57,725 bases of DNA from IMG/VR virus record IMGVR_UViG_3300044703_000050, positions 1 through 57,725 of that record; one strand, 5' to 3'. Below, one piece after another: positions 14,540 to 21,156 of the stretch (the first letter of the stretch is position 1; every line of letters starts with the position of its first letter). The translations under genes and the position numbers were made by a program. The notes beneath the pieces were generated by a model that made no database searches, was not told the DNA's origin, and was given only the letters and a program-made list of their open reading frames with translations. The stretch comes from a virus.

Positions 14540-14956
14540 TCACCGGCTCTTGCGATAGCCGCGCTGTGCCATGCACGCAGTCATGGTCGCGTCTTCGGTC
14601 TGTGTTCGCCGAACGCCCGCACCTAGGTTCGCCCCGATGTCGCCGAGAGGAGAAAAATCCACCGCAGGCGAGTTGTAACTGCCGGGGGTGGGCGGCAGCA
14701 CGGATTGAGGCCCCACATAGACCGGGACGGTTACGTTGTTTTCGACCGATACCCGCGGAGCGGCCGTCGGCGTCGGGACTTGATTTCCCGCCACCACTGC
14801 CGCTGCTCGACAGGTCGCGAAGTCGACTTCCCATTTCTGCTCTAATGCGGGGGTCGATCGAATAGCCTGATTGTCGAACCTCACCCAAGAATTCGGCGTA
14901 TTGGCCGCGCAGCCAGAAAGCACGATGGCGAGCGCCGCAACGACAGTTGCCCTCAT
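14540..14956 (-). CDS. Lipoprotein within the immunity region (138 aa)
   Basis: A signal sequence MRATVVAALAIVLSGCAANT with lipobox LSGC (Cys16) marks it as a lipoprotein. The mature part is Pro/Val-rich (TVPVYVGPQSVLPPTPG) and ends MTACMAQRGYRKSR, similar to short alphaproteobacterial lipoproteins. It sits directly after the repressor gene, both leftward, so it is likely expressed in the lysogen. Phage lipoproteins with this placement often block superinfection, which is inference here. Confidence 0.75.
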   Translation of the reverse strand: MRATVVAALAIVLSGCAANTPNSWVRFDNQAIRSTPALEQKWEVDFATCRAAAVVAGNQVPTPTAAPRVSVENNVTVPVYVGPQSVLPPTPGSYNSPAVDFSPLGDIGANLGAGVRRTQTEDATMTACMAQRGYRKSR

Positions 14957-14974
14957 TTCGCACCTCGACGCCGG

Positions 14975-15250
14975 CTAAGCCTTTTTTCGCGCCTTCACTT
15001 CCTCTGGCTCCCGATCCGCCTCAGTCGGACGTCGCATCAACAGCGCACCGGCGTGGGTGCCGAGCACGTCGGCGCACGACTCTAGGAAATCCTGGGTGTA
15101 GCCCTGCTTGAGGGCCTCGATTCGCGAGATCGATGTTTTGGTCGTGCCGATTGCGTCGGCGAGCTCCTCTTGTGTGAGCCCGCGAAACTCGCGCCACTCC
15201 CTGATGAAGTGGCGACGACGACGTAAGGAATTGCCGATTTTATGAGGCAT
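14975..15250 (-). CDS. CI-like repressor, HTH XRE family (91 aa)
   Basis: A short helix-turn-helix protein: FIREWREFRGLTQEELADAI, then GTTKTSISRIEALKQG. No cleavage or oligomerisation domain of the LexA type is present, so induction by self-cleavage is unlikely. It is transcribed leftward, divergent from the Cro-like gene, with four copies of a 17-bp operator around it. The start ATG 15250 is close to one operator copy (15259-15275), suggesting self-regulation. Confidence 0.85.
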   Translation of the reverse strand: MPHKIGNSLRRRRHFIREWREFRGLTQEELADAIGTTKTSISRIEALKQGYTQDFLESCADVLGTHAGALLMRRPTEADREPEEVKARKKA

Positions 15251-15258
15251 GGCGGGAG

Positions 15259-15275
15259 GTTACCTGTGACGCAAC
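15259..15275. promoter_or_regulatory. Operator copy at the repressor start
   Basis: GTTACCTGTGACGCAAC shares both half-sites (GTTAC and GACGCAAC) with the other operators but differs in the middle. It lies 8 bases upstream of the repressor ATG. A weaker related sequence with an 18-base spacing is at 15284-15301. Confidence 0.6.
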
Positions 15276-15307
15276 CGCCCGTCGTTAGCGCACAGAGCAA
15301 CCTCCTC

Positions 15308-15336
15308 TTGACAGGAGAGTTGCGTCTACCGTAACC
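15308..15336 (+). promoter_or_regulatory. Rightward early promoter with operator (PR-like)
   Basis: TTGACA at 15308-15313 is a consensus -35. At 17 bases lies GTAACC (15331-15336), a poor -10. The operator GTTGCGTCTACCGTAAC (15319-15335) fills the spacer. The ATG of the Cro-like gene follows at 15345, so the transcript would have almost no leader. Confidence 0.7.
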
Positions 15337-15344
15337 ATGCGGGC

Positions 15345-15608
15345 ATGGATGTGTCAGTCCACCCAGTCCGCGCCTACCGGCTCGCTCAGAAACCGCCGCT
15401 TAGCTTGGAGGATTTGGCTGCACGTATCCGCACGACCAAAGCCAACCTTTCGCGAATCGAGACCTTCAAGCAGACCATCAGCGATGAGCTGCTTGCGAAC
15501 GTCGTCGCCGAGACTGGCATCCCGGCGGGCCGACTGCGTCCCGACCTCGCGAAACTCTTCCGCGTGTCACGCGCGCGGCCACGGCGGCACACGAGTGCCG
15601 CTGCTTGA
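15345..15608 (+). CDS. Cro-like HTH protein (87 aa)
   Basis: Helix-turn-helix: YRLAQKPPLSLEDLAARIRT, then TKANLSRIETFKQTISDELL. It resembles the repressor at 14975-15250 in the second helices (TKTSISRIEALKQG versus TKANLSRIETFKQT), so both may read the same operators. It is divergent from the repressor and directly behind the rightward promoter, the Cro position. The C-terminus is Arg-rich. Confidence 0.8.
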   Translation: MDVSVHPVRAYRLAQKPPLSLEDLAARIRTTKANLSRIETFKQTISDELLANVVAETGIPAGRLRPDLAKLFRVSRARPRRHTSAAA

Positions 15609-15629
15609 GAAAAGACCTGCTGCATGTTT

Positions 15630-15902
15630 TCACTCCGTCACCAACCGCAGCAGTCGATGCCCCGCCGCTCCGGCGCGGCGGGCGAGGAAGCCGAACACGA
15701 TCTTCAAGCCTGGGCCGATGGCATCGACCGGCACCACGATCTTGCGCTTGATCACGTTCACCACGGCGCCGCCGCTCTCGTAGACGGTCTGTTCGGCGAA
15801 GAACACGAAGCGGGCGCCGAAGCCGAGGTCCTCGATCAACGCCAGTCCCGTGCAGAGTTCGTCCTCGATCGGAACCGGCTCGATCAACATATCTGCTGGC
15901 AT
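15630..15902 (-). CDS. Conserved hypothetical protein (90 aa)
   Basis: Starts at ATG 15902 with GGAAG 3-4 bases upstream and GGGAGAGG further up. It reads MPADMLIEPVPIEDELCTGL, then VFFAEQTVYESGGAVVNVIK, a beta-rich pattern also present in rhizobial phages and prophages. It is convergent with the Cro-like gene. Function unknown. Confidence 0.65.
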   Translation of the reverse strand: MPADMLIEPVPIEDELCTGLALIEDLGFGARFVFFAEQTVYESGGAVVNVIKRKIVVPVDAIGPGLKIVFGFLARRAGAAGHRLLRLVTE

Positions 15903-16003
15903 GCTTCCTCTCCCGATTGCGCGAAAGATAGGATTGCATCCTATCCGTTCGGGCATTCAGGAAAGTATTCAACCATAACATGCGGTTATCTCCGCCTTAA
16001 TGA

Positions 16004-16021
16004 CCCCGTAAAAATACGGGG
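16004..16021 (-). terminator. Possible terminator hairpin
   Basis: CCCCGTA (16004-16010) pairs with TACGGGG (16015-16021) around AAAA. On the minus strand it lies directly after the stop of the small membrane peptide. There is no T-run after it, so termination is uncertain. Confidence 0.4.
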
Positions 16022-16024
16022 CTT

Positions 16025-16111
16025 TCACAACACGCGCAGGATGAGCGCCACAATCAACACTACCGCACTGCCGACGAGTGCGGTGATCGCGAGTGCGTTC
16101 ATGCGGGCCAT
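16025..16111 (-). CDS. Single-pass membrane peptide (28 aa)
   Basis: Reads MARMNALAITALVGSAVVLI and a few more hydrophobic residues to RVL, one membrane helix. GGAG stands 9 bases before ATG 16111 and a hairpin follows the stop. A second ATG at 16102 is possible. Small size makes the call uncertain. Confidence 0.4.
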   Translation of the reverse strand: MARMNALAITALVGSAVVLIVALILRVL

Positions 16112-16153
16112 CGGGAACGCTCCGCCTGCTACCGCGAGGTCGCTCGTTCTGAT

Positions 16154-16238
16154 GCTGGCATCGTCGAGCAAGTGCTCGCCAGCACATCACCTCGCGCCCT
16201 GACGAGTCGAGTCGCGTTTCGTCCACAGGCTGTGGACC
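16154..16238. repeat. Two inverted repeats upstream of the rightward membrane-peptide operon
   Basis: TGCTGGC (16154-16160) pairs with GCCAGCA (16179-16185) with an inner GAGCA/TGCTC stem. Then GTCCACAG and CTGTGGAC (16222-16238) are exact inverted copies around one G. The second includes TGTGGA, part of a DnaA box. They may be regulator sites or part of a replication signal. No consensus promoter is visible between them and ATG 16308. Confidence 0.5.
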
Positions 16239-16307
16239 GTGTTGATAAGTCGCGTCCCGTTGCGTGCGTCTGCCGCCTTCCTTCAACACTCGCACCCGGG
16301 GTCCGCC

Positions 16308-16475
16308 ATGCCGAGCATTCCGACGATCGTCGTTCGTAGCGAGGCGCGCCTGCAGGCGCTTCGGCGCATGCTGCAGCCGGCGGCGGGAGCGCTGGTGATG
16401 GCGGGCGTATCGATCGGGCTCGGTGTCGCGATCGCGGTGGTGCTTGGTGCTGCGCTGCGCGGATGGCCGTCATGA
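16308..16475 (+). CDS. Small membrane protein (55 aa)
   Basis: The start ATG 16308 follows a leader rich in C; an upstream start at 16239 would add 23 residues with no pattern. The first half is basic (VRSEARLQALRRML) and residues 30-50 form a hydrophobic Gly/Ala/Val helix. It ends in an ATGA overlap with the next gene. Function unknown. Confidence 0.55.
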   Translation: MPSIPTIVVRSEARLQALRRMLQPAAGALVMAGVSIGLGVAIAVVLGAALRGWPS

Positions 16476-16699
16476 GCACCATTCCGTCCGCCCATCACGT
16501 GCTGATCGCGCTGTGCGAGAGCTGTCCCGCCGTGCACATCGATCTGTGCCACGAGGACGGCACGATCTTCGCGACGGCGAGCTGCGGTCCGGAGGAAGCC
16601 TGGATCGAAAGTTTTATCGCCGAGCTGCGTCAAAAAGCTGCGATCGCGCGGCAGCGCGCCGGCGGCGGCACCGCCCTTGAGACGGTGAGGCTGCAATGA
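16472..16699 (+). CDS. Hypothetical protein (75 aa)
   Basis: Starts ATG 16472 (ATGA overlap) and reads [20 protein letters not shown] with a CxxC, then a beta-like [17 protein letters not shown] and a helical end. Its stop overlaps the GapR start by 4 bases. Not recognised. Confidence 0.6.
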   Translation: MSTIPSAHHVLIALCESCPAVHIDLCHEDGTIFATASCGPEEAWIESFIAELRQKAAIARQRAGGGTALETVRLQ

Positions 16700-16968
16700 G
16701 CGCCGCCGCCGCCGCCAAGGAAGAACCCGCCACCCGCTTCGCCAAGGACCAGCTCAAGGCCTTCGTCGAGCGCATCGAGCGGCTCGAGGAAGAGAAGAAG
16801 GCGATCGCCGATGATATCCGCGACGTCTACGCGGAAGCCAAGGGCACCGGTTTCGACGTCAAGGCGCTGCGGGCGATCGTGAAGCTGCGCAAGCAGGACG
16901 TCGACGAGCGCAAGGAGCACGAAGCGATCCTCGAGACCTACATGCACGCCTTGGGGATGCTGTCATGA
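16696..16968 (+). CDS. gapR: GapR-like (DUF2312) nucleoid protein (90 aa)
   Basis: The run [20 protein letters not shown], then a [20 protein letters not shown] segment and [13 protein letters not shown] is the hallmark of DUF2312/GapR proteins. GapR of Caulobacter binds overtwisted DNA and supports topoisomerases ahead of replication forks. Nearly full length compared with chromosomal GapR (about 90 residues), with seven extra Ala/Glu residues at the start. It sits in the rightward early operon before the replication gene, so a role in supporting phage DNA replication is likely (inference). Confidence 0.9.
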   Translation: MSAAAAAKEEPATRFAKDQLKAFVERIERLEEEKKAIADDIRDVYAEAKGTGFDVKALRAIVKLRKQDVDERKEHEAILETYMHALGMLS

Positions 16969-17495
16969 GTTCGCCGCCGCGACGAGGACGACAGAGTGTG
17001 CCGGTAGCCGCATCCCGGCACGCGCCGTCGCGCGGCGTTCCACGGCCCCGCCCGAGTCCGCACCAAGGCCCGGGCGGGGCCGACCATCAGGCGACACGGT
17101 GTTCGCCGCCGGAACAGAAAGTGCCCCGAGCAGCAGCGGGACGAGATCTGTTCGGCGGCGGCGTACGGTCCCGCCCGGGACAACATCAAGGACACCCGGG
17201 CGGGACCGATTGCGCACTCAAGCCTGGCAGCCTGGTGCAGGCCGCGCAGACTGACCTGCAGCTCTACCGCAAGAAGCGCGAAGGCGACGCCGATCGGTTC
17301 CAGCCCTACGCGTTCCATCGCGATCACGTCGGCGCCGCCGACGGCGCGATCGCGCTCCTCGCGCTGGCGCTGGCCGAGCGCGCGATCGGCGCCAAGAGCG
17401 GCAAGCGCATCACGCGCCTGATCTATGGCGACGAGCCGCTGCTGGCGGCGGCGCTCGCTGCAGTGCGGACGCCGGTGCTCACGGCGGTGAACTGA
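16965..17495 (+). CDS. Hypothetical protein whose 5' half carries two palindromes (176 aa, start uncertain)
   Basis: The frame opens at ATG 16965 in an ATGA overlap with gapR. Residues 1-90 are Pro/Arg/Gly-rich without pattern and are encoded by two large palindromes (17043-17082 and 17166-17208). From about residue 91 on the protein is normal: [20 protein letters not shown], then [20 protein letters not shown] and a helical end, like small conserved rhizobial phage proteins. A GTG at 17235 would give only this part (86 aa). Either the palindromes were inserted in frame or translation begins after them. Confidence 0.55.
   Translation: MSSPPRRGRQSVPVAASRHAPSRGVPRPRPSPHQGPGGADHQATRCSPPEQKVPRAAAGRDLFGGGVRSRPGQHQGHPGGTDCALKPGSLVQAAQTDLQLYRKKREGDADRFQPYAFHRDHVGAADGAIALLALALAERAIGAKSGKRITRLIYGDEPLLAAALAAVRTPVLTAVN
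17043..17208. repeat. Pair of related GC-rich palindromes
   Basis: CGGCCCCGCCCG (17043-17054) pairs with CGGGCGGGGCCG (17071-17082), loop 16 bases. CGGTCCCGCCCGGG (17166-17179) pairs with CCCGGGCGGGACCG (17195-17208), loop 15 bases. The two share CGGyCCCGCCCG, so they are copies of one element. Between them, a GTTCGCCGCC/GGCGGCGAAC-like pairing may also form. Confidence 0.85.
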
Positions 17496-17508
17496 TGACG
17501 AGACGGTT

Positions 17509-18147
17509 ATGACTCGCGCACCCCGCCCGCTGCGCGGCCCCCCCCGCAAGCTCGTCAGCCGCAAGTGGGCGCGCGAGCCCGACGACTGGTACATCGAAGA
17601 AGATTGGTGCGACAACCGTCTATTCGATGTCGAGTCGTTCGAAGGCCGGATTGTCGATCCGGCCTGCGGCAGCGGCCGCGTTATCAAGGCGGCGCGCGCG
17701 GCCGGACATGACGCGGAAGGATTCGATCTTCGCCGTCGTCCGCATTTTCGTCACAAGGTGGCGGATTTTTTCGAGGCCTCGCGGCCGGTGCCGAACTTCG
17801 TATCTAATGCGCCGTTCAAGTTCGCGCTGGCGTTCGTCGGGCATGCACTCACGCTCGCGACGCGCAAGGTCGCCATCCTGCTGCCACCGGGATGGGCGCA
17901 GGCGGATTGGCGCTCGACCTGGCTCGAGCGCACGCCGTTGCGGCGCATCTGGCTGTTGACGCCGCGGCCGTCGATGCCGCCCGGGCCTTTCGTGTTCGCG
18001 ACGCGCGCGCCCGGCGAGCGGGTCGGCAATGGAACGACTGACTATGCGTGGTTTGTCTGGGAGCAGGGCTACGTCGGCCCGTGGGAGACGCGCGTGCTCC
18101 GGCGCGATGATGTGAAGGGCGCAGCGATTGTTGCTGCATCAAAATGA
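17509..18147 (+). CDS. DNA methyltransferase-like protein with changed motif IV (212 aa)
   Basis: Motif I DPACGSGRV (residues 50-58) followed by GHDAEGFDL is the S-adenosylmethionine site of adenine methyltransferases. At motif IV, NPPF/Y is replaced by NAPF (residues 100-103, SNAPFKF). The hydrophobic motif ILLPPGW and the C-terminal FVWEQGY are as in family members from rhizobial phages. The Pro-to-Ala change in the catalytic motif may weaken or abolish activity. It follows the preceding gene after 13 bases. Confidence 0.75.
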   Translation: MTRAPRPLRGPPRKLVSRKWAREPDDWYIEEDWCDNRLFDVESFEGRIVDPACGSGRVIKAARAAGHDAEGFDLRRRPHFRHKVADFFEASRPVPNFVSNAPFKFALAFVGHALTLATRKVAILLPPGWAQADWRSTWLERTPLRRIWLLTPRPSMPPGPFVFATRAPGERVGNGTTDYAWFVWEQGYVGPWETRVLRRDDVKGAAIVAASK

Positions 18148-18305
18148 GCTTCGTACCTGTTGCGTCCCCGAGTTCCGGGCCTGACCTCCGCGCGCAGAGC
18201 ATCCCATGGTGCTCATCTTAGCCCGCGTTCCAAAGGCCCGTCGCCTGTAACCGAGTAGCCATCCCCGCTGTCCCCGCTCTACACAGGGCAAAAACGGAGT
18301 TGTGA

Positions 18306-18998
18306 ATGTCACCAATCAGCGCCCGCGTCCTAGCGGCGCTTGTGGCCGCCGGTGCGACCACCGAGCAGCTCGTCGCCGCGGTCAAGGCGGAAGAAGCCGC
18401 CGAGGCCGAGCGGCAGGCCGCGGCGGAGGAGCGCAAGGAACAACGGCGCGAGAAGGAGCGTCTGAAGAAAAGAAAGTATCGCGCGAAACAATGTCCCCCG
18501 ATGTCCCCGGGGACAAACGGGGACATCGGGGGACCCCCCTCTTTTCCCCCTATAACCCCCTTATCTCCCCCGGGTGGTGGTGATGGTGGTGGTGACGCGC
18601 GCGTGCGTGAAGCCGCGGCCCTGGCGCAGGATGTGTTCGTGCTCGTCGGCATCGATCTCGAGTTCGTGCCGCCGCTGTGGTGTGGGCTCGCGATGTTCCT
18701 GCAGGCTGGCCTTGCCGGCGGCTGGAAACCCGACGTCGTTCGGCTGGCAGTGCGCAAGGTGATGGCGCAACGCCGGCAGGACGGCGCGCCCACCTCGTTC
18801 CGCTATTTCGAAAAGCCGATCACGCGCGAGCACGAGCTCGCCGCGCGGCCGGTGCCCCCTGTCCCTTCCAGCGACGGAGATTTCCATGCGCCAACTCAGC
18901 GCGAGCTTACCCTCGTTCGCAGCGTCCCCGCCCGCGGCAGCGCCGGCTTCACGGCCATCGCCGCTGAAAAGGCCCGCCGCCGTACCGGCGGTGCATGA
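18306..18998 (+). CDS. Replication-initiator-like protein with origin sequence inside (230 aa)
   Basis: Starts MSPISARVLAALVAAGATTE, a pattern I know from putative replication proteins of rhizobial phages. A basic coiled helix follows (KEQRREKERLKKRKYRAKQ), then a Pro/Gly-rich linker encoded by an inverted repeat array and a C/T-rich tract, then a helical C-terminal domain with LWCGLAMFLQAGLAGG. Its arrangement, with an origin within the initiator gene, recalls lambda O. Function is inferred from position and linker structure, not from a known catalytic motif. Confidence 0.65.
   Translation: MSPISARVLAALVAAGATTEQLVAAVKAEEAAEAERQAAAEERKEQRREKERLKKRKYRAKQCPPMSPGTNGDIGGPPSFPPITPLSPPGGGDGGGDARVREAAALAQDVFVLVGIDLEFVPPLWCGLAMFLQAGLAGGWKPDVVRLAVRKVMAQRRQDGAPTSFRYFEKPITREHELAARPVPPVPSSDGDFHAPTQRELTLVRSVPARGSAGFTAIAAEKARRRTGGA
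18493..18567. other. Putative replication origin inside the replication gene
   Basis: GTCCCCCGATGTCCCCG (18493-18509) is an exact inverted copy of 18518-18534 with an 8-base loop. The iteron TGTCCCCG or its reverse occurs at 18269-18276, 18502-18509, 18508-18515 and 18518-18525, with a near copy at 18492. A pyrimidine tract with TATAA and TTAT (18539-18567) follows, the only AT-richer stretch nearby. Confidence 0.6.
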
Positions 18999-19704
18999 CA
19001 ACCACGTCGAGAGCGAGCTGCCTGATCGGCTCATGTCGTTCTGGCAGGTGACCGAGGACGGCTTCGCCAAAGCGCCACGCACGCTCTGCCGGGCATTACG
19101 GGATATCGAGCGCGCGGCCATTGAGACGCGCGTTGCCGCGCTCAAAGCGGCGCTGTTGCCTTACACCGAGCAGGAACGCGAGGCAGTCGAGATCGCGATC
19201 GGCGCGACCATCGGCGGCTTTCGCTCGATGCGCCAGGAAGGCGCCGCGGCGATCGCGATTGTCGATTCGATCGTTGAACTGGTGGCGGAATTTCCGCCCT
19301 GGGCGATTGCGCAAGGGTGCCAGCTGATCCGCTCGCGCAAGACGGGTTTCTTGAAGCCGCCGATGAACCCGGAATTTCCCCCCAACGATTGTCGCGTCTA
19401 CGAGGTGGTCGAGCATGTCGTCACGCCGTATCGGCGCGCGCTCGCTCTCGCCCATGCGTTGCTGTCGGCGCCGGTCGAGCCGCCGCCGCCCTCGATTGAG
19501 GTAGAGGCCAAAGTCAGCGCCGGCTTGGAACGGCTGGCGTCGTCGATCAAGCCGGCCGGCCTCGTGGATGTGCTGGACGAGCGCGCCCGTGTGATCGCAC
19601 GCCAGATCGACGTCCGGGCCCGGGCGATGCGGGTCGAGGTCGAGCTCGCGGCCAAGCGGGCGGCGCGCGAGACGCAGACAATCGAGGCGGCGATCGATGC
19701 CTAG
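18886..19704 (+). CDS. Hypothetical protein, possible replication partner (272 aa)
   Basis: The frame opens at 18886, 113 bases inside the preceding gene; no better start is visible before 19034. After a Pro/Ala-rich N-terminus the body reads FWQVTEDGFAKAPRTLCRAL, then AIAQGCQLIRSRKTGFLKPP and a helical C-terminus with EVEAKVSAGLERLASSI. The placement after the initiator is that of a helicase loader, but no ATP-binding motif is present. Function unassigned. Confidence 0.6.
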   Translation: MRQLSASLPSFAASPPAAAPASRPSPLKRPAAVPAVHDNHVESELPDRLMSFWQVTEDGFAKAPRTLCRALRDIERAAIETRVAALKAALLPYTEQEREAVEIAIGATIGGFRSMRQEGAAAIAIVDSIVELVAEFPPWAIAQGCQLIRSRKTGFLKPPMNPEFPPNDCRVYEVVEHVVTPYRRALALAHALLSAPVEPPPPSIEVEAKVSAGLERLASSIKPAGLVDVLDERARVIARQIDVRARAMRVEVELAAKRAARETQTIEAAIDA

Positions 19705-19885
19705 CGCCGACGTGATCATCCTGCCGGTGCTCGACACGAAGGCCGAGACGCGCGTGCCGGCCGGCGTCGATCTCGGTCAACAGCAACTCTTGCCGTCGAG
19801 CGACCGCCGCAAGGTGGTCGATCTGCTGCAGGTGAAGGTGGCGCGCGAAATGGCGCGCGTGAGCGAAGGAGGCAAGGATGTCTGA
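19697..19885 (+). CDS. Hypothetical protein (62 aa)
   Basis: Overlaps the preceding stop by 8 bases and the next start by 8. It reads MPSADVIILPVLDTKAETRV, then a helical VVDLLQVKVAREMARV. Not recognised; tight spacing supports translation. Confidence 0.5.
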   Translation: MPSADVIILPVLDTKAETRVPAGVDLGQQQLLPSSDRRKVVDLLQVKVAREMARVSEGGKDV

Positions 19886-20213
19886 CGTCGAACAGGACGA
19901 CGACACCGTAAGGCGGCCGGCGGAGCCCGGACCATCGCCCGCGGAACCCGCACCATCACCCGGCCAGGTGCTGCTCGAGCGGCTGCTGGCGGTCCGCGGC
20001 GAGCTGATCAGCGCAGCGGTGACCCAGGACGCGGTGCTGACCAGCCTGCGCGGCCCGACGGCGAGCAAGGACCCCGCAGGCAGCCTGGTGGCGAACGCCG
20101 TGCCCTCGACGACGTCGAGCTTCTTCCCGGCGGCGGAGCGGCTTGCTGGCGACCTTGAGGCCCTGGCTGCCCGGCTGGCGCGGCAGGCGAGCGAGCTGGC
20201 GACCAAGTTCTGA
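19878..20213 (+). CDS. Hypothetical protein with Pro-rich N-terminus (111 aa)
   Basis: Starts at ATG 19878 with AAGGAGG a few bases upstream. The N-terminus is Pro/Glu-rich (PAEPGPSPAEPAPSPGQ) and the rest helical, ending ALAARLARQASELATKF. Not recognised. Confidence 0.55.
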   Translation: MSDVEQDDDTVRRPAEPGPSPAEPAPSPGQVLLERLLAVRGELISAAVTQDAVLTSLRGPTASKDPAGSLVANAVPSTTSSFFPAAERLAGDLEALAARLARQASELATKF

Positions 20214-20328
20214 CGGCCCGTACGCTCCCGTACCGCTTGAGAGTCCCGCCGCAAGCCACGGGTGTCTATCGCCTTTTTTCCCGGATTGCGGTAGGGTCTC
20301 ACCCTGAGGGCAATCAGGGGTGCCGGGA

Positions 20329-20712
20329 ATGGCCATCCAGGGGCGGGACGAGCGCGGGGTTTCCGTCGTACTCGGGGATCCGGTCCTCATGCCGTATGGC
20401 GTCGAGCAATACCAATCCGGCCCTGTCACCTATCGCCACCTCATCATCGGCGGCACCCACTGGTTGGGCATCTTCGAGGCCAAGCACGACGGCGTGGGCT
20501 GGTTCGTGGTGCGGACCTCGCGCCGGCCGCTGGTGCTGATGCCGGGCGATCACATCAACATCCGGGTCAGGGTGGTCGAGGACCACGGCAACGCGGTCGT
20601 GGTCGAGTTTAACGACCCCAACCGCGGCCGCAGCGAGCGCGCGATCGCGCGCCAGGACATCGTCTTCATCGAGGAGAGGCCGGGCCCGATCACGACCGAG
20701 CAGAATCGTTAA
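20329..20712 (+). CDS. Hypothetical beta-rich protein (127 aa)
   Basis: ATG 20329 was preferred to GTG 20320. The body alternates beta-like segments (YRHLIIGGTHWLGIFEAKHD, then WFVVRTSRRPLVLMPGDHIN and VRVVEDHGNAVVVEFNDPN), suggesting a small barrel. No family recognised. It is separated from the preceding gene by about 115 bases with a short GCTTG/CAAGC repeat, so it may start a new transcription unit. Confidence 0.6.
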   Translation: MAIQGRDERGVSVVLGDPVLMPYGVEQYQSGPVTYRHLIIGGTHWLGIFEAKHDGVGWFVVRTSRRPLVLMPGDHINIRVRVVEDHGNAVVVEFNDPNRGRSERAIARQDIVFIEERPGPITTEQNR

Positions 20713-20736
20713 GGGTTCGGGAAGCCAGCCGGGGTT

Positions 20737-21156
20737 ATGCCTGACGCTGCAAGGCGTTCCGGCATGGGTCTCGCGTACCGTCTCACCTTCCTTTTGCCGC
20801 CCGCTCTGGCCCTGGTGCCGGCCGGGCGGCATTCGCCATGCATCGCCGGCTGCGTGCTGGTGATCGAAGCGGACCAGCCGCTCGTGGTGCTGACCGGGCC
20901 CTCGCGCGAGCAGCTGTTCGAGCAGGCGGGGCGATTCCTCAAAGTGGTGAGCAAGGGCGCTGGGCCGCAGACGATCGCGGCCATCCTGGAATCGCCGTGC
21001 GGGCGGCGCGACGGCTGGTCGATCGCCATCAACGCCAAGATCGTGTTCGCGCCGACGGCGCTCGGCGTGGACATCTTTCCGCGGCAGGTTCCGATGCCGG
21101 CGATGCTGAAGGATCCTGGCCGGCCATGGCCGCGGCCGCGGCTGGTGGTCGGGTGA
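20737..21156 (+). CDS. Hypothetical protein (139 aa)
   Basis: Starts at ATG 20737; an internal ATG at 20764 is possible. It contains CVLVIEADQPLVVLTGPSRE and a later GWSIAINAKIVFAPTALGVD. It ends in a TGATG overlap with the next gene. I considered a RusA-type resolvase by position but see no Asp motif. Not recognised. Confidence 0.5.
   Translation: MPDAARRSGMGLAYRLTFLLPPALALVPAGRHSPCIAGCVLVIEADQPLVVLTGPSREQLFEQAGRFLKVVSKGAGPQTIAAILESPCGRRDGWSIAINAKIVFAPTALGVDIFPRQVPMPAMLKDPGRPWPRPRLVVG

Noticed and set aside
15969-16295. Leftward 108-aa frame
   Set aside because: It crosses two hairpins and has no ribosome site or pattern. The 28-aa membrane peptide in another frame is better supported.
20737-21156. 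RusA-type Holliday junction resolvase
   Set aside because: Position would fit, but the conserved Asp motifs of RusA are not visible.
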